64,000 nt of DNA from Symbiodinium kawagutii (GCA_009767595.1 VSDK01028093.1:701238-765237), one strand, 5' to 3'. Numbered from the stretch's first letter, positions 25,801 through 36,319 are shown. Numbers and translations are program-made. The notes: generated by a model from the sequence alone, not told the origin.

Positions 25801-27464
25801 GTTTCTGGGATTGGAGCACCCAGTGCCACTGGTATTATGGCACAAACATGCACATACGGATTCCCCAACCCTTTGTCAGATATAATGCCAAAGATGATTA
25901 GTTGTTCGCCACTCTCACAAATTGGCAACGTTATTGACAATGATTCAAAAAATATCGGCCACTGCCAACCATGACGTAGCCAGTAATCAGCCATTATTCT
26001 TGCATTATTTACCCATTCTCTCATTATTTACCCACCATTTCCCAACATCATTGTCATGTTTACCATTATTTACTTCAAATTCATCCATCATTTATCTACT
26101 GTCTAAAACTGACTTATCTATCATTACCCACTTTTTCAGCATTTGCCCATCATTTATCCATCATTTACCCAAGATTTACTCATCGTTTACTCATCAATTC
26201 CCGGCAAACCTGGGTTTACCCAGTGGCTGAAGTGTGGCAGGTGCCAATGTGGTGGCTGCCTTCCACCACGACCACATCTACGTGGCAGCTGCGGAGGCCA
26301 TGGCGAGCTGGGTCAAGGCTGAAAAAACCATCAAGGCCTCCACCAACAGTAAATTTTATGGGGGATAGTGGTTGGTCGATGTTGGTCACCTGTTGGTCCC
26401 AACAGTAAATTTTCCTCCACCAACATTTTATGGGATAAATTTTAGACTGTTGGTCCCAACAGTAAACTTTATGGGGGAAACAGTGTGATTTTATAGTGGT
26501 TAGCAATGGCTAGTCATAAATGGTACGTACTTTTAATGGTGATCAATGATTAACTATGGGGGATAACAAACAACAATGATAGAGAATACAATGGCAAATG
26601 ATGGCACACCAGGTGTAAAAAAGCGAGTTGTAGAATGGTTGCGATATTAAGCAACCAACCGATGGTTGACTAGCTGGTCAATGGTTCATGATGGATGACA
26701 ACTGACACTTGAATAGGGGTTATTCCATTTATATGGGTCAAAATGAACAAACCACCAAATGGCTAGTAGTTCACATCCCAGCATTTCGATTGGTTCGGTC
26801 ATTTGGCAAATGTGAAGAGCTGGGTTGGTCTTGACCCACAGCCATATAGGGTGAATTGTAACCAACAGTCGCTGATTGTTTGTGGGGACTATGGGCTATC
26901 ATTGGTCAATACATGCCATTGTTAAGTGTAGAATTAAACCACACCAAGCTATGGAAGCTGCAGTCACAACAGTAACAGCACCATGCCCAGAGGAGACCAC
27001 GGCCAAAGTACAACAGGGCACAACCGCAATACCTAGGAACCACATGTTGATGAGTGATCCGCTATACGGGGTCATGTGATGGTGGATGTGGTGGGGTTTC
27101 CTATGGGCTTTGGAGATTGTTTCCAAGGCTGTAGCTCCTAAACATGTAAGTGTCAAGTTCAGTTCCTCGATTCGCAGTGTGAGGATTGAAACTCAGAAGG
27201 ATAAATCAGTCTGGACTGATACAGCTGCCATTCTACCATTGACACCCAGATAAAGTGCATTTCAAAGATGTTGAGCGGTCAGAATCTCTCTACAGGTATG
27301 AAAAGACCTATCTTTCATGTTTAGTGCCGTGGCCACCCGGTTCGTATTCGGTTCATTTGGGCGTTTCTCAACATATTGGTACCCCTACTGTAAATCATCC
27401 AACATGAGTCCTCTATAGTGCTAAACCACTCAATTTAGGAGGTTTCCTGTTTTCAGAAACGGTC

Positions 27465-27496
<32 letters not shown>

Positions 27497-28250
27497 TTAT
27501 ATATATATATACATATTAAAAAGAATAAATACATATATATATATATATAGACATATATATATATATTTATATTGTTAGTTGTTGTTGGCTATCAACTCTG
27601 GAATTGACTATGTCAAGGTACCCTTGACTTTTTTGAAGCGAGTGAGACTCCCAGGAGTACCTAGTGGCCAAGTCAGTGGTGATCTTGGCGACGCCCCAGC
27701 AGTGGGTAAAACAGCAATGGTTTCTAAACTGGCTATTGACCGCCCAGCCAATAGTAGTGGAAAACAATGGTGAATAGTAGGGGAACCAGGGGTACAGGGT
27801 TTTGACCGCCAAATGCCAAGATTCTAAGCTGCCAAGATCCTAAGCTGCCAAGATTCGAAACTTCCAAGTGTATCTTCGAAAAACTATACACTGATATCAA
27901 TTGAGCAAGCACTCATAGCTGGTCAGTAATGGTGGTTTGCAATTCTCATAGTTCATACTGCATCCAGTCTGACCATGAGAGACAATAGCTATGAGAATTA
28001 AAAACAATAGCTGCTCTTAATGACAGTTAAACTATATTTATCAACAACTGTGCTCAGTTAATACACATGAGTTAATCTATTCATAACAACTATCCTCACT
28101 TAATTATTGTTGTTAAACACAACGGTCCCTTATCCCCCCAGGTTTGGTGGTGCCCTCCCTTCGAGCTGCACGGTCCGGTCGTGCCAGGCGCACCGTGCAG
28201 TGTCCATCCTCAAAGCTTTGGCGGAAACAAGACGCGTGCAGAGCTGCTGA
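16842..28250 (+). CDS. ACT_3 (DUF2241-type) domain protein, at least seven exons
   Basis: Exons 16842-16881, 17142-17199, 17712-17760, 19415-19458, 24729-24780, 26241-26296 and 28188-28250 join in phase into about 120 residues that follow the ACT_3 family from near its start to its stop codon. In order these are EVVFAT, LDPWMLFQEEEGWTS, LTKEMQQEL, GPFCRITLMVHSSLE, AVGLTAAVAVALRDAGLS, ANVVAAFHHDHIYVA and HRAVSILKAL. ACT domains are small amino-acid-binding regulatory folds; the ligand and function of this family are not established. Donors are GT, GT, GG (uncertain), GC, GT and GC. The initiator exon was not found. Intron 4 (19459-24728) holds a whole NIPA-like transporter gene on the same strand. 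Intron 5 holds an Asp-run, and the last intron long AT tracts. Two inverted-repeat elements begin 28 bases after the stop codon. Confidence 0.72.
16975..17045. mobile_element. Relic of second short inverted-repeat family
   Basis: GGGGACCCCAAAAATGGTTGG and GGATGATTTTGGGGTGCC resemble the ends of the paired elements at 45483-45674. Lies within the first ACT_3 intron. Confidence 0.4.
18192..18392 (+). CDS. Open frame inside an ACT_3 intron, unrecognised
   Basis: 67-codon frame (HPYAPKFVPGVISARRLL...) with GC-rich, coding-like composition but no known motif. It could be an exon of another nested gene or chance. Confidence 0.2.
   Translation: MPHPYAPKFVPGVISARRLLSNTIWFMKAGVGTDRSCHMCLFKLSGSHLKLFDHSVESSCGCGASR
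19022..19375 (+). repeat. Degenerate AACCATCATTAACCATTA repeat tract
   Basis: About 350 bases of imperfect iterations of ACCATCATTAACCAT immediately before the fourth visible ACT_3 exon, including a near-duplicate block (19000-19100 and 19190-19290). Confidence 0.75.
20407..23538 (+). CDS. NIPA-like membrane transporter, six exons, nested in ACT_3 intron
   Basis: Exons 20407-20583, 20901-21050, 22257-22388, 22732-22899, 23167-23238 and 23419-23538 all meet in phase 0 and encode about 272 residues with roughly eight hydrophobic segments. The layout fits the NIPA/DUF803 branch of the drug/metabolite transporter superfamily, whose characterised members carry Mg2+: LYYTQPLWIAGLVLI, LNLPALAFVPQTVVSVLGG, ALAPAVLGERL, then RSFDALVIVPVF followed by a hydrophobic helix, and a charged cytosolic tail (DEERLPFLAPKSE) ending in TAA. 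Donors are GT except GC after exon 4. The product is somewhat shorter than typical NIPA proteins (about 300-350 residues), so one small exon may be missing in the 1.2-kb intron 2. Substrate specificity is inferred from family only. The whole gene lies between two ACT_3 exons on the same strand. Confidence 0.7.
24852..24944 (+). repeat. GAT/GAC-rich tract encoding an Asp run
   Basis: (GAT)n followed by GAC/GAG-rich codons reads as DSDDDDDDDD...DDE and then a stop. It lies 70 bases after an ACT_3 exon, within the intron. It may be a microsatellite rather than an acidic C-terminal exon. Confidence 0.55.
24945..26240. repeat. Degenerate ATGGTTAATGATGG / CATCATTTACCCA repeats in ACT_3 intron 5
   Basis: Repeated GGTTGATAATGG-type words at 25240-25560 and (CCATCATTTACC)-type words at 25980-26210. 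No exon seen. Confidence 0.5.
27463..27570. repeat. (TA)n microsatellite in last ACT_3 intron
   Basis: About 105 bases of nearly pure TA with ACATAT interruptions. Confidence 0.85.
27728..27812 (+). mobile_element. Short inverted-repeat element remnant
   Basis: GGCTATTGACC...GGGGAACCAGGGGTACAGGGTTTTGACC matches the right half of the family seen at 46185 and 60430. Ends are eroded. Lies in the last ACT_3 intron. Confidence 0.5.
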
Positions 28251-28277
28251 AATCGCTTGGGGGGACAACATTGAACT

Positions 28278-28361
28278 GGCGAGCTGGGTCAATATTAACC
28301 AACCAAAAATGGGGGAGAATCACTAACAAAACTATAGGGAAATATTGGTTAATGATGGTTG
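28278..28361 (+). mobile_element. Short inverted-repeat element, truncated
   Basis: Starts with GGCGAGCTGGGTCAA after AACT, 28 bases after the ACT_3 stop codon. The right terminal repeat is missing and a second copy begins four bases later after another AACT. Confidence 0.55.
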
Positions 28362-28365
28362 AACT

Positions 28366-28454
28366 GGCGAGCTGGGTCAAGGCTTTTACCAACTAATAAT
28401 GGGGGATAATCACCAACCAATAACAGTGAAAACAATGGTTAATGACCCACTGCC
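28366..28454 (+). mobile_element. Short inverted-repeat element, 89 bp, TSD AACT
   Basis: Left end GGCGAGCTGGGTCAA, right end TGACCCACTGCC, flanked by AACT at 28362-28365 and 28455-28458. Non-coding; probably moved by a transposase encoded elsewhere. Confidence 0.7.
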
Positions 28455-29065
28455 AACTGGCAACATTGATGACTGCTCACCTTTATGACTTGAAAACGAC
28501 AACATTGAATTTGAACGAACATGCTGTCATGAAAGGTGAGCAGATTCTCGCTGTTGCTTTTCTTTCAGCCTTGAATCGCTGTGTGCAATTATATCAGATC
28601 CACATATATCCACAGTCTACTGTATATAAAAGTACATATGCATATATGTATAGTTATATGAAGTAAAGTATTTTTAGACAAGTGACTAAACTCGCATGCA
28701 TATACGCACATACATACACTCCATCCCAATTAGCGATTCAATGTGGTACATGGACTGAAATGATGGCAGCACCCTCGTGTACAACAAGGCGGATTTCCCC
28801 ACTTAGGCGGGCAGTCATAGTGGATGTAGCAATCCTGAAAGCGCTCACAAAGCTAAAAGTCAAACTGGGGGCACCAGGTTCTACTGAGTTGCTGACAACG
28901 GATTGTGTTATACAATTCTTAGCATCAGATTCGTTCTTGCATTCACAGCGCCTTTTAGATTATTCACCTTTATGACGAAGGGCGCATGAGAGTCAGTGAC
29001 ATTTGCTTACAACCAAAATCAGGATTTCTATCAGGTAAACTACCTTTTTGGGTGCAACCTATCAC
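28455..29065. other. No supported gene
   Basis: A 97-codon plus-strand frame at 28682-28975 has no recognised motif; short TA-rich tracts lie at about 28600-28670. Confidence 0.4.
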
Positions 29066-29412
29066 CTTGCTAGGCTGATTGACTTCATACAAACAATCAC
29101 AACACTGGATGAGCAGACTGAGAGGGCCCTTGGAGACACTCAAAATCCGCTTAAAAGACTGCTCAACTGCTGCTATTCGGTCCAAGGTCCGGAGCCTCGA
29201 TAACAAAGCTCTGCAGCATCATGGGGCCAGTCACAATGCAACTGGGAGGCCGTGAACAGTGCCCTTAGTTATCCTTAGTTCTTGTTTTCTCTTGTTCCAT
29301 GAAGAATGTGATGATCTTCTTTGCTGCAAAATCTGACTCCAGCAGCTTCTTCGTACCTGCGAAGTACGAGTCTTGTCTAAGCCCTGGCAGCTTCTGTACG
29401 ACTGAAACATCA
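29066..29412 (-). CDS. Two candidate minus-strand exons, unrecognised protein
   Basis: Reading the minus strand, 29412-29274 encodes VQKLPGLRQDSYFAGTKKLL and FAAKKIITFFMEQEK between an AG acceptor and an AAG|GA junction. 29210-29066 encodes LRTLDRIAAVEQSFKRIL and QCCDCLYEVNQPSK before AAG|GT. Both have strong coding character, but their phases do not obviously match each other, so one edge is misjudged or an exon lies between. No family recognised. If real, they show that the strand switches after the ACT_3 gene. Confidence 0.38.
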
Positions 29413-30391
29413 CTGCTTACCAACTCAGAATGGAATGGGCAGAGGGCAGCGCCCTATGAGTGTTCAGAGATGTTCAGAGTAAGTTAAGTCGTTCAACAGC
29501 GCAGTGAAATTGGTGCATTAGACCCAGCCCTGCTGCATCCGTACCGGGCCGGCTGGTCCAGCCTGCGGGTGTGTCCCTCAGTGTGCAGATCCTCTGAGAT
29601 CCATGGTGATCAAGGTACTGCTGGGATTTCCAATCCAATGCGTATGATTCAGATATTTTTATATATATATATATTAAGATATTGCATGATTGACTGAGCT
29701 ATTCTATCATATTGACGTTCAGGAATAGTATGATTTGACAAACATCCACGAACAGTCAAAACAGGATATCCAATCCATCATTCTGATGGGATTGATATTC
29801 ATAGCATCAATACTCAAGAACAGGACATGATGAAGATATGACTCTGCTCGGTGGCTGAGCGACTGACCAGCATGATGGGCCAACATGATTGATAGAAAGC
29901 TATGACTCTTTGAGCCAGCACTATGAGAAACCATCATCAAGGCAGTGCTTGTGGACAAGCATGGTGGTATCTAGATCCTGAATTAGCTAGCAAGGGACGG
30001 CAGCCAATCTCGAAAAGCTCGAGCACCCTTGTAACATCTGAGATCGCTGTCCACTAAGGCACTCCCTTGCAAGCAAAACTCAGAATGGAAGGGGTACTGT
30101 TTACCAGAGTGGATCTACGTCACTCTTTTCCATCCAGTGCAGAATGGATGGGTGGGTTGTCCGACGGGGTTAGCTCTGGAGGTACGGTGTCATAAATGTT
30201 ATGTTCTTTCAAGCAATATACATAGTAGATCATAGTAACACACAATACTTACTGTATGTTCTACTAGCCTTCAATCACCAGCCTCTCAATCAACTATATG
30301 TTTCAACTTGTACGTGTGCACCATGATTCTACTAGCCTAGCCTCGTCACTCTTTCCATCTTCTTCAGAAGTCTCCAACAATCGATGGGCCG
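29413..30391. other. No supported gene
   Basis: (TA)n at about 29656-29674. A 79-codon minus-strand frame at 29719-29958 and open frames on both strands at about 29520-29620 cannot be assigned. Confidence 0.4.
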
Positions 30392-31068
30392 GTGACGTTC
30401 TGTGGCCTTGGGGCGTGGTGCCTCCGCTTGTTAGGGAGTATCAAAAACCATAAGAATATAGTATATAAAAATCAGGGAAGCATTGTAGGAACCCAGATGT
30501 TATGGAGCACACTATGGCTGTTTACCACGTGGAGACGCCATGGGAACAGCAAGTTGTTGGGATGGATCCGGGAGAGGCAGATGGCCTCGGATGATGAGCT
30601 CTGGGATGCTCTTGAGGAAGAGGCGCTGGGTTTTCACATGGCGAGGGGTCAAGCAGTTAAACAACCAACTTTCATGGGGGATAAGTTCACCAAGAAAGAG
30701 AAAACAGCCTGGTTCATGATAGGGGAACCAGGGGCACGAAGGGTGAACTGACGTGCTGCCACATGATGGCAATGGAGGAAATCGCTTTGATTTTTATGGC
30801 AGCATTTAAGATGGCACTTGTTGGAACCTGCGGAGAAGCGACACAGATAATGGCTTCGAAGGATCCGGGCCACCAGTGCATGCCACTGGATATATCCAAG
30901 GGTCGGAGAATGCCATTTTTTCCAAGTTTTTTTGTAGTGCTTTTACCCCAGTTTAAGCAGCCTGGGACTCCGAACAGAGCTCATGCTGCATCGTTTGTCC
31001 CAACCATGGAGTCCTTCGAAACCACATGTGCACAAACACACGTGCCGACATGTACGTATCAAACATGA
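30392..31068 (+). pseudogene. Open frame split by an inverted-repeat element, unrecognised protein
   Basis: A plus-strand frame reaches SDDELWDALEEEALGFH just before the 121-bp element at 30640-30760. After the element a frame resumes as MMAMEEIALIFMAAFKMALV and runs to the stop at 31068. Element plus one 4-bp duplication is 125 bp, which is not a multiple of three; ignoring both brings the two frames into one. Either the gene is broken by the insertion or the element is removed from RNA, although it has no AG at its right edge for normal splicing. The protein family is not recognised, and part of the frame before 30540 may be intron read-through. Confidence 0.35.
30640..30760 (+). mobile_element. 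Short inverted-repeat element, 121 bp, TSD ACAT
   Basis: Left end GGCGAGGGGTCAA, right end CTGACGTGCTGCC (diverged), flanked by ACAT at 30636-30639 and 30761-30764. The interior carries GGGGGATAAG and GGGGAACCAGGGGCAC, shared with the other copies. Confidence 0.65.
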
Positions 31069-31503
31069 ACACCTAGATATATGTACAGGATTGTACAGGT
31101 CCTCATTGATCTATCAATCAATTCACTTCTGAGTTATTGATCCAAACTGTTCGTCCAGATAAACAAGGTATACCAGCTATGCAGTTTTTTTGTGAACAGT
31201 GGGTGAAGGTTGCCCGTTGTACACGTGATGTCCGTGGCTCAAGGAACAATCGCGAGGGTCTTCATTGGTCCGTGGTAGTTTTTTATTTGACCATAGCCAT
31301 GGTGGGCAGAAGCCGAAGGTGAGCTTTGGGGGGGTTGCAGTGTGGGTGATGGTACCTGAAGAAATGCTAGGGTTTCCTGCCAGGCATGCGAAAAAGGGTT
31401 GCCATGAATCATACCTGGTTGGCATGTATCACTTCGGCATGTTGCCAAGTAGTTCCTCGTTGCAAAGCAAAACAACATGCAAGGGACTGCCATGATAGAA
31501 AAC

Positions 31504-32046
31504 CTAGCCGCTGATTCCAGGAACCCAGTTCAGTTCGATGATTTGGGCATGCTCGCAAGGAGCAGCACATGAGGCAAGTGTATCTCCCCAATTGAGTAGC
31601 TGCGACCACCCTTCGACCATCTTTAAGGATTGAATGCCGTGAGCCAAGTGTATGAAGCAGCTTCCAAAACCACTACCACTTGATTCGCTTGGAACCACCG
31701 TCGTTTTGATTTCAAATGCCAATATGGTCCCCATATGCTTGCAAATGCTTACACACTCTGTTCTGTTCTCAGATAGCTGTCCAAACATGGTCCCTACCAG
31801 TACCATGGGTAAACCGTGTCATTTTGACCCCGTTTTTGCTCAACTGATTTAAAACATTAGATTTGCACACGGCAGTTCATGCGTGGCATTTTCGATGTCT
31901 AGCCGCCATTCTTGACGATACTCACCATATGCCATGCGCTGGTTGGTCTTCTTTTCTGCAACATGCAAGGGGCAGTCCGCAGATGGTGGCACTTCCAAGC
32001 CACCGAAGGTCGTTGTGATGGCTGTTGGGCATTTGAAACCATACTT
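31504..32046 (-). CDS. Two-exon minus-strand gene fragment, unrecognised protein
   Basis: Exon 32046-31926 has an AG acceptor, encodes KYGFKCPTAITTTFGGLEV and EKKTNQRMAYG, and ends at ATG|GTGAGT-type donor TATG|GTGAGT (phase 1). Exon 31793-31504 starts after GTAG with two bases that complete a glycine codon and continues TMFGQLSENRTECVSICKHM ... LNWGDTLASCAAPCEHAQI to a TAG stop. Phase agreement and a canonical donor support a real gene. About 40 and 96 codons are seen; the 5' part lies at higher coordinates, possibly beyond the gap. No family recognised. The plus strand is also partly open at 31652-31852, which lowers confidence. Confidence 0.42.
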
Positions 32047-32132
32047 CTGTGATGCCTTTGCCTACATTGTCTACATACTACGTAACTTACTATGTAGTTA
32101 CTTGTAATCAACTCATCAGAAGTAATTGATTT

Positions 32133-32163
32133 TGAATAAAGATATATATATATATATATATCT
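32133..32163. repeat. (TA)n microsatellite
   Basis: About 30 bases of TA repeats. Confidence 0.85.
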
Positions 32164-32286
32164 ATGTACATTATAATATACATTCCCATTTTTCACAACA
32201 TTGCACGTTACGCATCAGTGTGGGTTGCGCCTGACCGGAGACTGCAGCTGACTGCAGGACAAAGTTCTTTGCACAACGGCAGCAGC

Positions 32287-32315
32287 NNNNNNNNNNNNNN
32301 NNNNNNNNNNNNNNN
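32287..32315. other. Assembly gap (29 N)
   Basis: A run of 29 N. GC-rich, exon-like sequence lies on both sides (32216-32286 and 32316-32400), so an exon may be interrupted by the gap; one plus-strand reading after the gap ends FEHYRRGRGLREV...stop. Confidence 0.97.
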
Positions 32316-32399
32316 TCTTTCCCTGCACTGTGGCCCTTCGAGCACTACAGGCGCGGTCGAGGATTACGCGAGGTCCCGACCCCGAACTGTTAATCATTA

Positions 32400-33045
32400 T
32401 TAGCATAACATAGTATATCTATCACCCCCACCTGTGAATGATCAATATAGCAAAGGATATCTATCAATCGACCCCCACATGTGTATGATATTTTATCAGT
32501 ACTCCTAGCGTAGTATACATACCATCGTGATTGATAGACTGTTTCACCAACTGTTACCATCAACAACTACAGCAAAGTGCATCGATCACCATCGATCGGA
32601 TCCTTCAAGGCGCCGAGACCCATCCACCAGTATCACTCACCACCGTTGAGTGTTCCGTGGCAAGCCCGGGGCCCGTATTCGCGGGGCGACATCCTCCGGT
32701 TCTCCAGCGAGCATCTTGAAGTTCCTGGGTATCAATCTGAATAGATATGCTGTATACTTGATGTTGATTAAACATAGTAGTAATAGCACAATAGTATACA
32801 CAACAAATATACATGCATAGTGAATATACCTATATCTACATTTATCCATTGACAGGTATACGCATAAGTGTAAACATATATATGTATGTGTAAATATAAA
32901 TAAATAGATGAATAAATAAATATATATCATATTTTTGTATATACATATGCTCACTCACTTCTTTACACTTATTTCCGTGTAGAACTTTCGATGCAACGGT
33001 GGAGTGAAGTTCTTGTGACCGCCGTTGCCACGGTCGCCGCCAGGC
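32400..33045. other. No gene firmly supported; TA-rich with one possible exon
   Basis: A GC-rich island at about 32600-32720 reads on the minus strand as LQDARWRTGGCRPANTGPG..., but other frames are open too. AT-rich sequence at about 32870-32945 holds a (TAAA)n-like tract. Confidence 0.35.
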
Positions 33046-33141
33046 CTGCATCTCCTCAGGGATCATCGAGCCGCTGCCCGTTGGGCCGCTGCCCCCCGTG
33101 ACGTTTCCATGGATCGCTTGGCCCATTTTGATGATGGGAGC
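33046..33141. CDS. Candidate exon, strand ambiguous
   Basis: On the minus strand, AG|GCT...CAG|GC encloses 32 codons (IIKMGQAIHGNVTGGSG...). On the plus strand the same interval follows CCAG and reads SGIIEPLPVGPLPPV...PILMMGALW, a hydrophobic segment. I cannot decide between them. Confidence 0.25.
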
Positions 33142-34015
33142 CTTGTGGTTCAGACACTTGGAGGGGGCGCCTTGGTGAAACCGCTAGGTGAAACTGGTAG
33201 CGTGGCTGGTGGTTATCCTGGTGGTTATAACCTCTGGTGGTGATCCCTATAACCTTTCAAAGGAGGAGCTAAGGAGCTACAAGGAGTGGTGGAACCACAG
33301 TAGCGGTCATGGATCATAAGTGTACATGTCATGACTAAATAGTTGTGAACGTGGGCGGTCACAGTGAGAGAAAACACTTGAGGCCATTGGCATGTTTGAT
33401 CTTGGGCCAACGAATGGCGCTGAGTACTGCATAATGTTCCGACTGTCGCTGGTATTTCCATGTTCACTGGGTTGGTGAATGGGAAAATCCATAGGAACCT
33501 TGTTTTAACCAGCAATTATCGCGGTTTCCCAGGTCGATTTTCCCGTCAACCATTTCTAGGACGTGTGTATTCGGAAATTCGGGATGAAAGGCACAGCTCA
33601 GTAAGCTTAGCTTGAATGCCTTGACATTCTGTTTCTTGGCATGGATAGCTGCACTCAATGACAATCAGACATGTGAATGACGTGCCAAAAACAATACCTA
33701 AAAGCACAGCTTACGACCCCAACTTTTGTAGTCATTTTACAAGCTGCTTTACAAAACCAATTCTCCGGAGCTGTAGACCAGCAAGTGGGGTTTGAGATGA
33801 CCCGCGCTTCGGGCCCAAATATATTCCTGTTTATCAGGTACGCCACTTTTGGACAGACCCATATTTCTATGGTTGTTGACAGCAATTGCTTTCTGCTTTT
33901 CAAACAATCATCAGCCATCAACCATGATCTGCCATTTCCTTATCAACATTTATAGCAAGATAACAAGATCAACCATCAACCACCATTAATCAGCCATGCT
34001 TTGATCATTCCTAAG
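33142..34015. other. No supported gene
   Basis: Open frames of 88-92 codons on both strands at 33655-33955 overlap each other and match nothing I recognise. A degenerate CATCAACC tract runs from 33915 to 34035. Confidence 0.4.
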
Positions 34016-34150
34016 ATAACATTACAACCACCATCAACTTCGTCACGACACCCGAGGCATGGTTCACCTCTGCCGCAGTAACGGGCCGTGCCATCGCAGC
34101 AGCGGCACTCTTGGGAGTCTTAGACGCTTGGTGCAAGCCCGCCATAGAAG
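34016..34150 (+). CDS. Candidate exon with a hydrophobic segment
   Basis: After CTAAG the frame reads TTINFVTTPEAWFTSAAVTG followed by a helix-like AIAAAALLGVLDAW. Together with the exons at 34994, 36320, 36958 and 37484 it could form one multi-span membrane protein gene. The connection is inferred from strand and character only. Confidence 0.32.
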
Positions 34151-34169
34151 GGCACTGTGGTGAAGCTAG

Positions 34170-34390
34170 CGTGGTTAATAGTGGTCACCAATAGTGGTTA
34201 ATAATAGAGATTCATAGTGGTTAATGATTGTGGTCAATAGTGGTTGATTATGGTTGATAATAGGGATCAATGGTTTATAGGGAAAATCACCACCAATAGA
34301 CGTTAAAACTAACATAAATTGGATCAACAGGGATTAGAATGGTTAGTCATAGGGATTAATAGGGGAAAGTCACCAACAACAATGGTCAAA
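34170..34390 (+). repeat. Degenerate GGTTAATAGTGG repeats
   Basis: Iterated ATAGTGGTTAAT / GGGATTAATAGGG words, the same family as at 5935 and 25240. Confidence 0.6.
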
Positions 34391-34993
34391 CAACTACTAT
34401 ATGGTGGTTTCTTAGAATAGGGAACCCTCAAGTTATGGATGGTTTGTTCCTAGGTTGCAAATCTGGATGATAACTGGGGGGTATCCCTAAAACTGGAGAA
34501 AGCACCACATCAAGTAGGAGTAGGATTGACATTGACTAGCCCCGATCAAGTGGTTTAGCAACCATCATTGCTTGACCACAATCAACTTAGTTTATTGATC
34601 ATTGTAGCAAAACTCCAGTGATGTTCATGGCCTCTGTAAAGCGTAACCTACTCAACATATCCACGATCTAAGCTGCACCTTAGGATGGATGCTCTTCGTC
34701 TCTGGACTTCTTCGTGGTTCAGGGCTGTGGCAATACAGCCACCAGGAGCGAAAGCAAACGCATCGAGAGACGGGGTTGCCAGGGCGAGGTTTTGATCCCC
34801 TTGAGAAGTGACAAATCCATGCCACTCAATAGTAAGATCGAGAAGATCGAGATCATACCTACCAAAATGGGGGGGGAACACCTAGTTACATGGCTTCTAA
34901 TGTTTTCCAATGTCTACCTACACCTGCTGGGTGGTGCCCTCACAGCATTTGATCAAGTTGAAAGGCTGCACACGACCGACCGGTGTCAGGCAG

Positions 34994-35120
34994 GGTGTCA
35001 TGCTTGCATTGGTCCGCGCCCTGGACCTTCCGATGGCCGCCGGATTCTCTGCAGTGATGATCGCATATCGCGCGAACTTGTCCTATCCCGCCACAGCTTC
35101 TTGGCGCTTCGAGCGCTACC
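34994..35120 (+). CDS. Candidate exon with a hydrophobic segment
   Basis: Between GGCAG and ACC|GTAGTG: GVMLALVRALDLPMAAGF, then SAVMIAYRANLSYPATASW. Codon choice (GC-rich third positions) and splice edges are good. Family unknown. The antisense frame is much less protein-like. Confidence 0.4.
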
Positions 35121-35759
35121 GTAGTGGGCTCACCATAGGTCACTCGAGGTTGGAAGATCAGTGATCCACCGGAAATCGTCCCAAGCTCGACTGGCGATTC
35201 TCAGTGTCCTACCCGAAGTAGTTGTACCAACCTGTGAGATGGTCCTGGTTGTGGCAAGGCCATCTCTTTGACTCGAGCACCTTGCTACCTGCGGACAAGG
35301 GATTTTTAACAGGGAAGAATTGTCTTGAAGCGAATTTGCCTTCTCAGGTATTTTAGTTTTTTTGAAGTCAAGATGTGGTGGGGTTGAAGGTGTAAGTACA
35401 CTGTAGTCCAAGCCACGATACTCAAGGTGGGTGTGGGTGTCAACTCAGGGTGTTGGTCACGGTTCAACCTGCAGTTGATGTGAAACAATCAGGGTTTCAG
35501 ACGTTGTTTCAGCGTTCAAGAAGTACTGTTGATGGAACAAGTTCTGCACTACATTTTCGATGGCAGCTACAGCTGGTGATGAAAATTCCACAGTTGGACA
35601 CTGCAATCAGACATCACCAGTCACAAAATGGGGGATTCTTAGCTGTCAGTTCATCCAACGGTTGCTGGATTCTTGGTCAAAATACACTAGGTTGATAGTT
35701 GGAAGTCTGGAATAACTTGCTTTTATTCTTTCTACCAAGTTCATTGCACAAAACAAACT

Positions 35760-35990
35760 TAGAGCTATTGTGGTGGGAAGATACAATGACATATACATAG
35801 ACATATCCAATAATATACATAATAAACAATTGCATATATATATATATACATACATGTTTACATATACATTGCGCTTATTGATTACATATATATATATATA
35901 TACACGTAATAGTAATACATATACATATACAGATACAAATACATATACATATACATATACGTATACGTATACATATACATATACATATGC
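35760..35990. repeat. (TA)n and (ACATAT)n microsatellites
   Basis: TA-rich tract with a hexanucleotide ACATAT run at about 35918-35990; it creates spurious Tyr/Thr-rich frames. Confidence 0.8.
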
Positions 35991-36319
35991 AATTCTATTT
36001 GTAACTAAATAATGGCTTCAGCTCTCCACATCAAAACTACTCGTAGGCATCAACGACTTGGCACTGCTTCCCGCTACGATGCTGATCATCAGCCATATTG
36101 GGTGCCAGCAAAATGCTTCGGTCATTTTGCTGTATCATCAGCATGTTTTGTTGTATCACTTCTCTACGTACTGCTTCAAATAATCTACAATTATAGAGAT
36201 GGATGTTGTATCAAAGTATCATGATCCAGAATATTTAGCGCAATTACATATACGAACTTCAGCTTCATTTCTGCAGCAAAAGTGTATGGCACACGAAGGA
36301 TCACTGGAAACTCCCCCAG

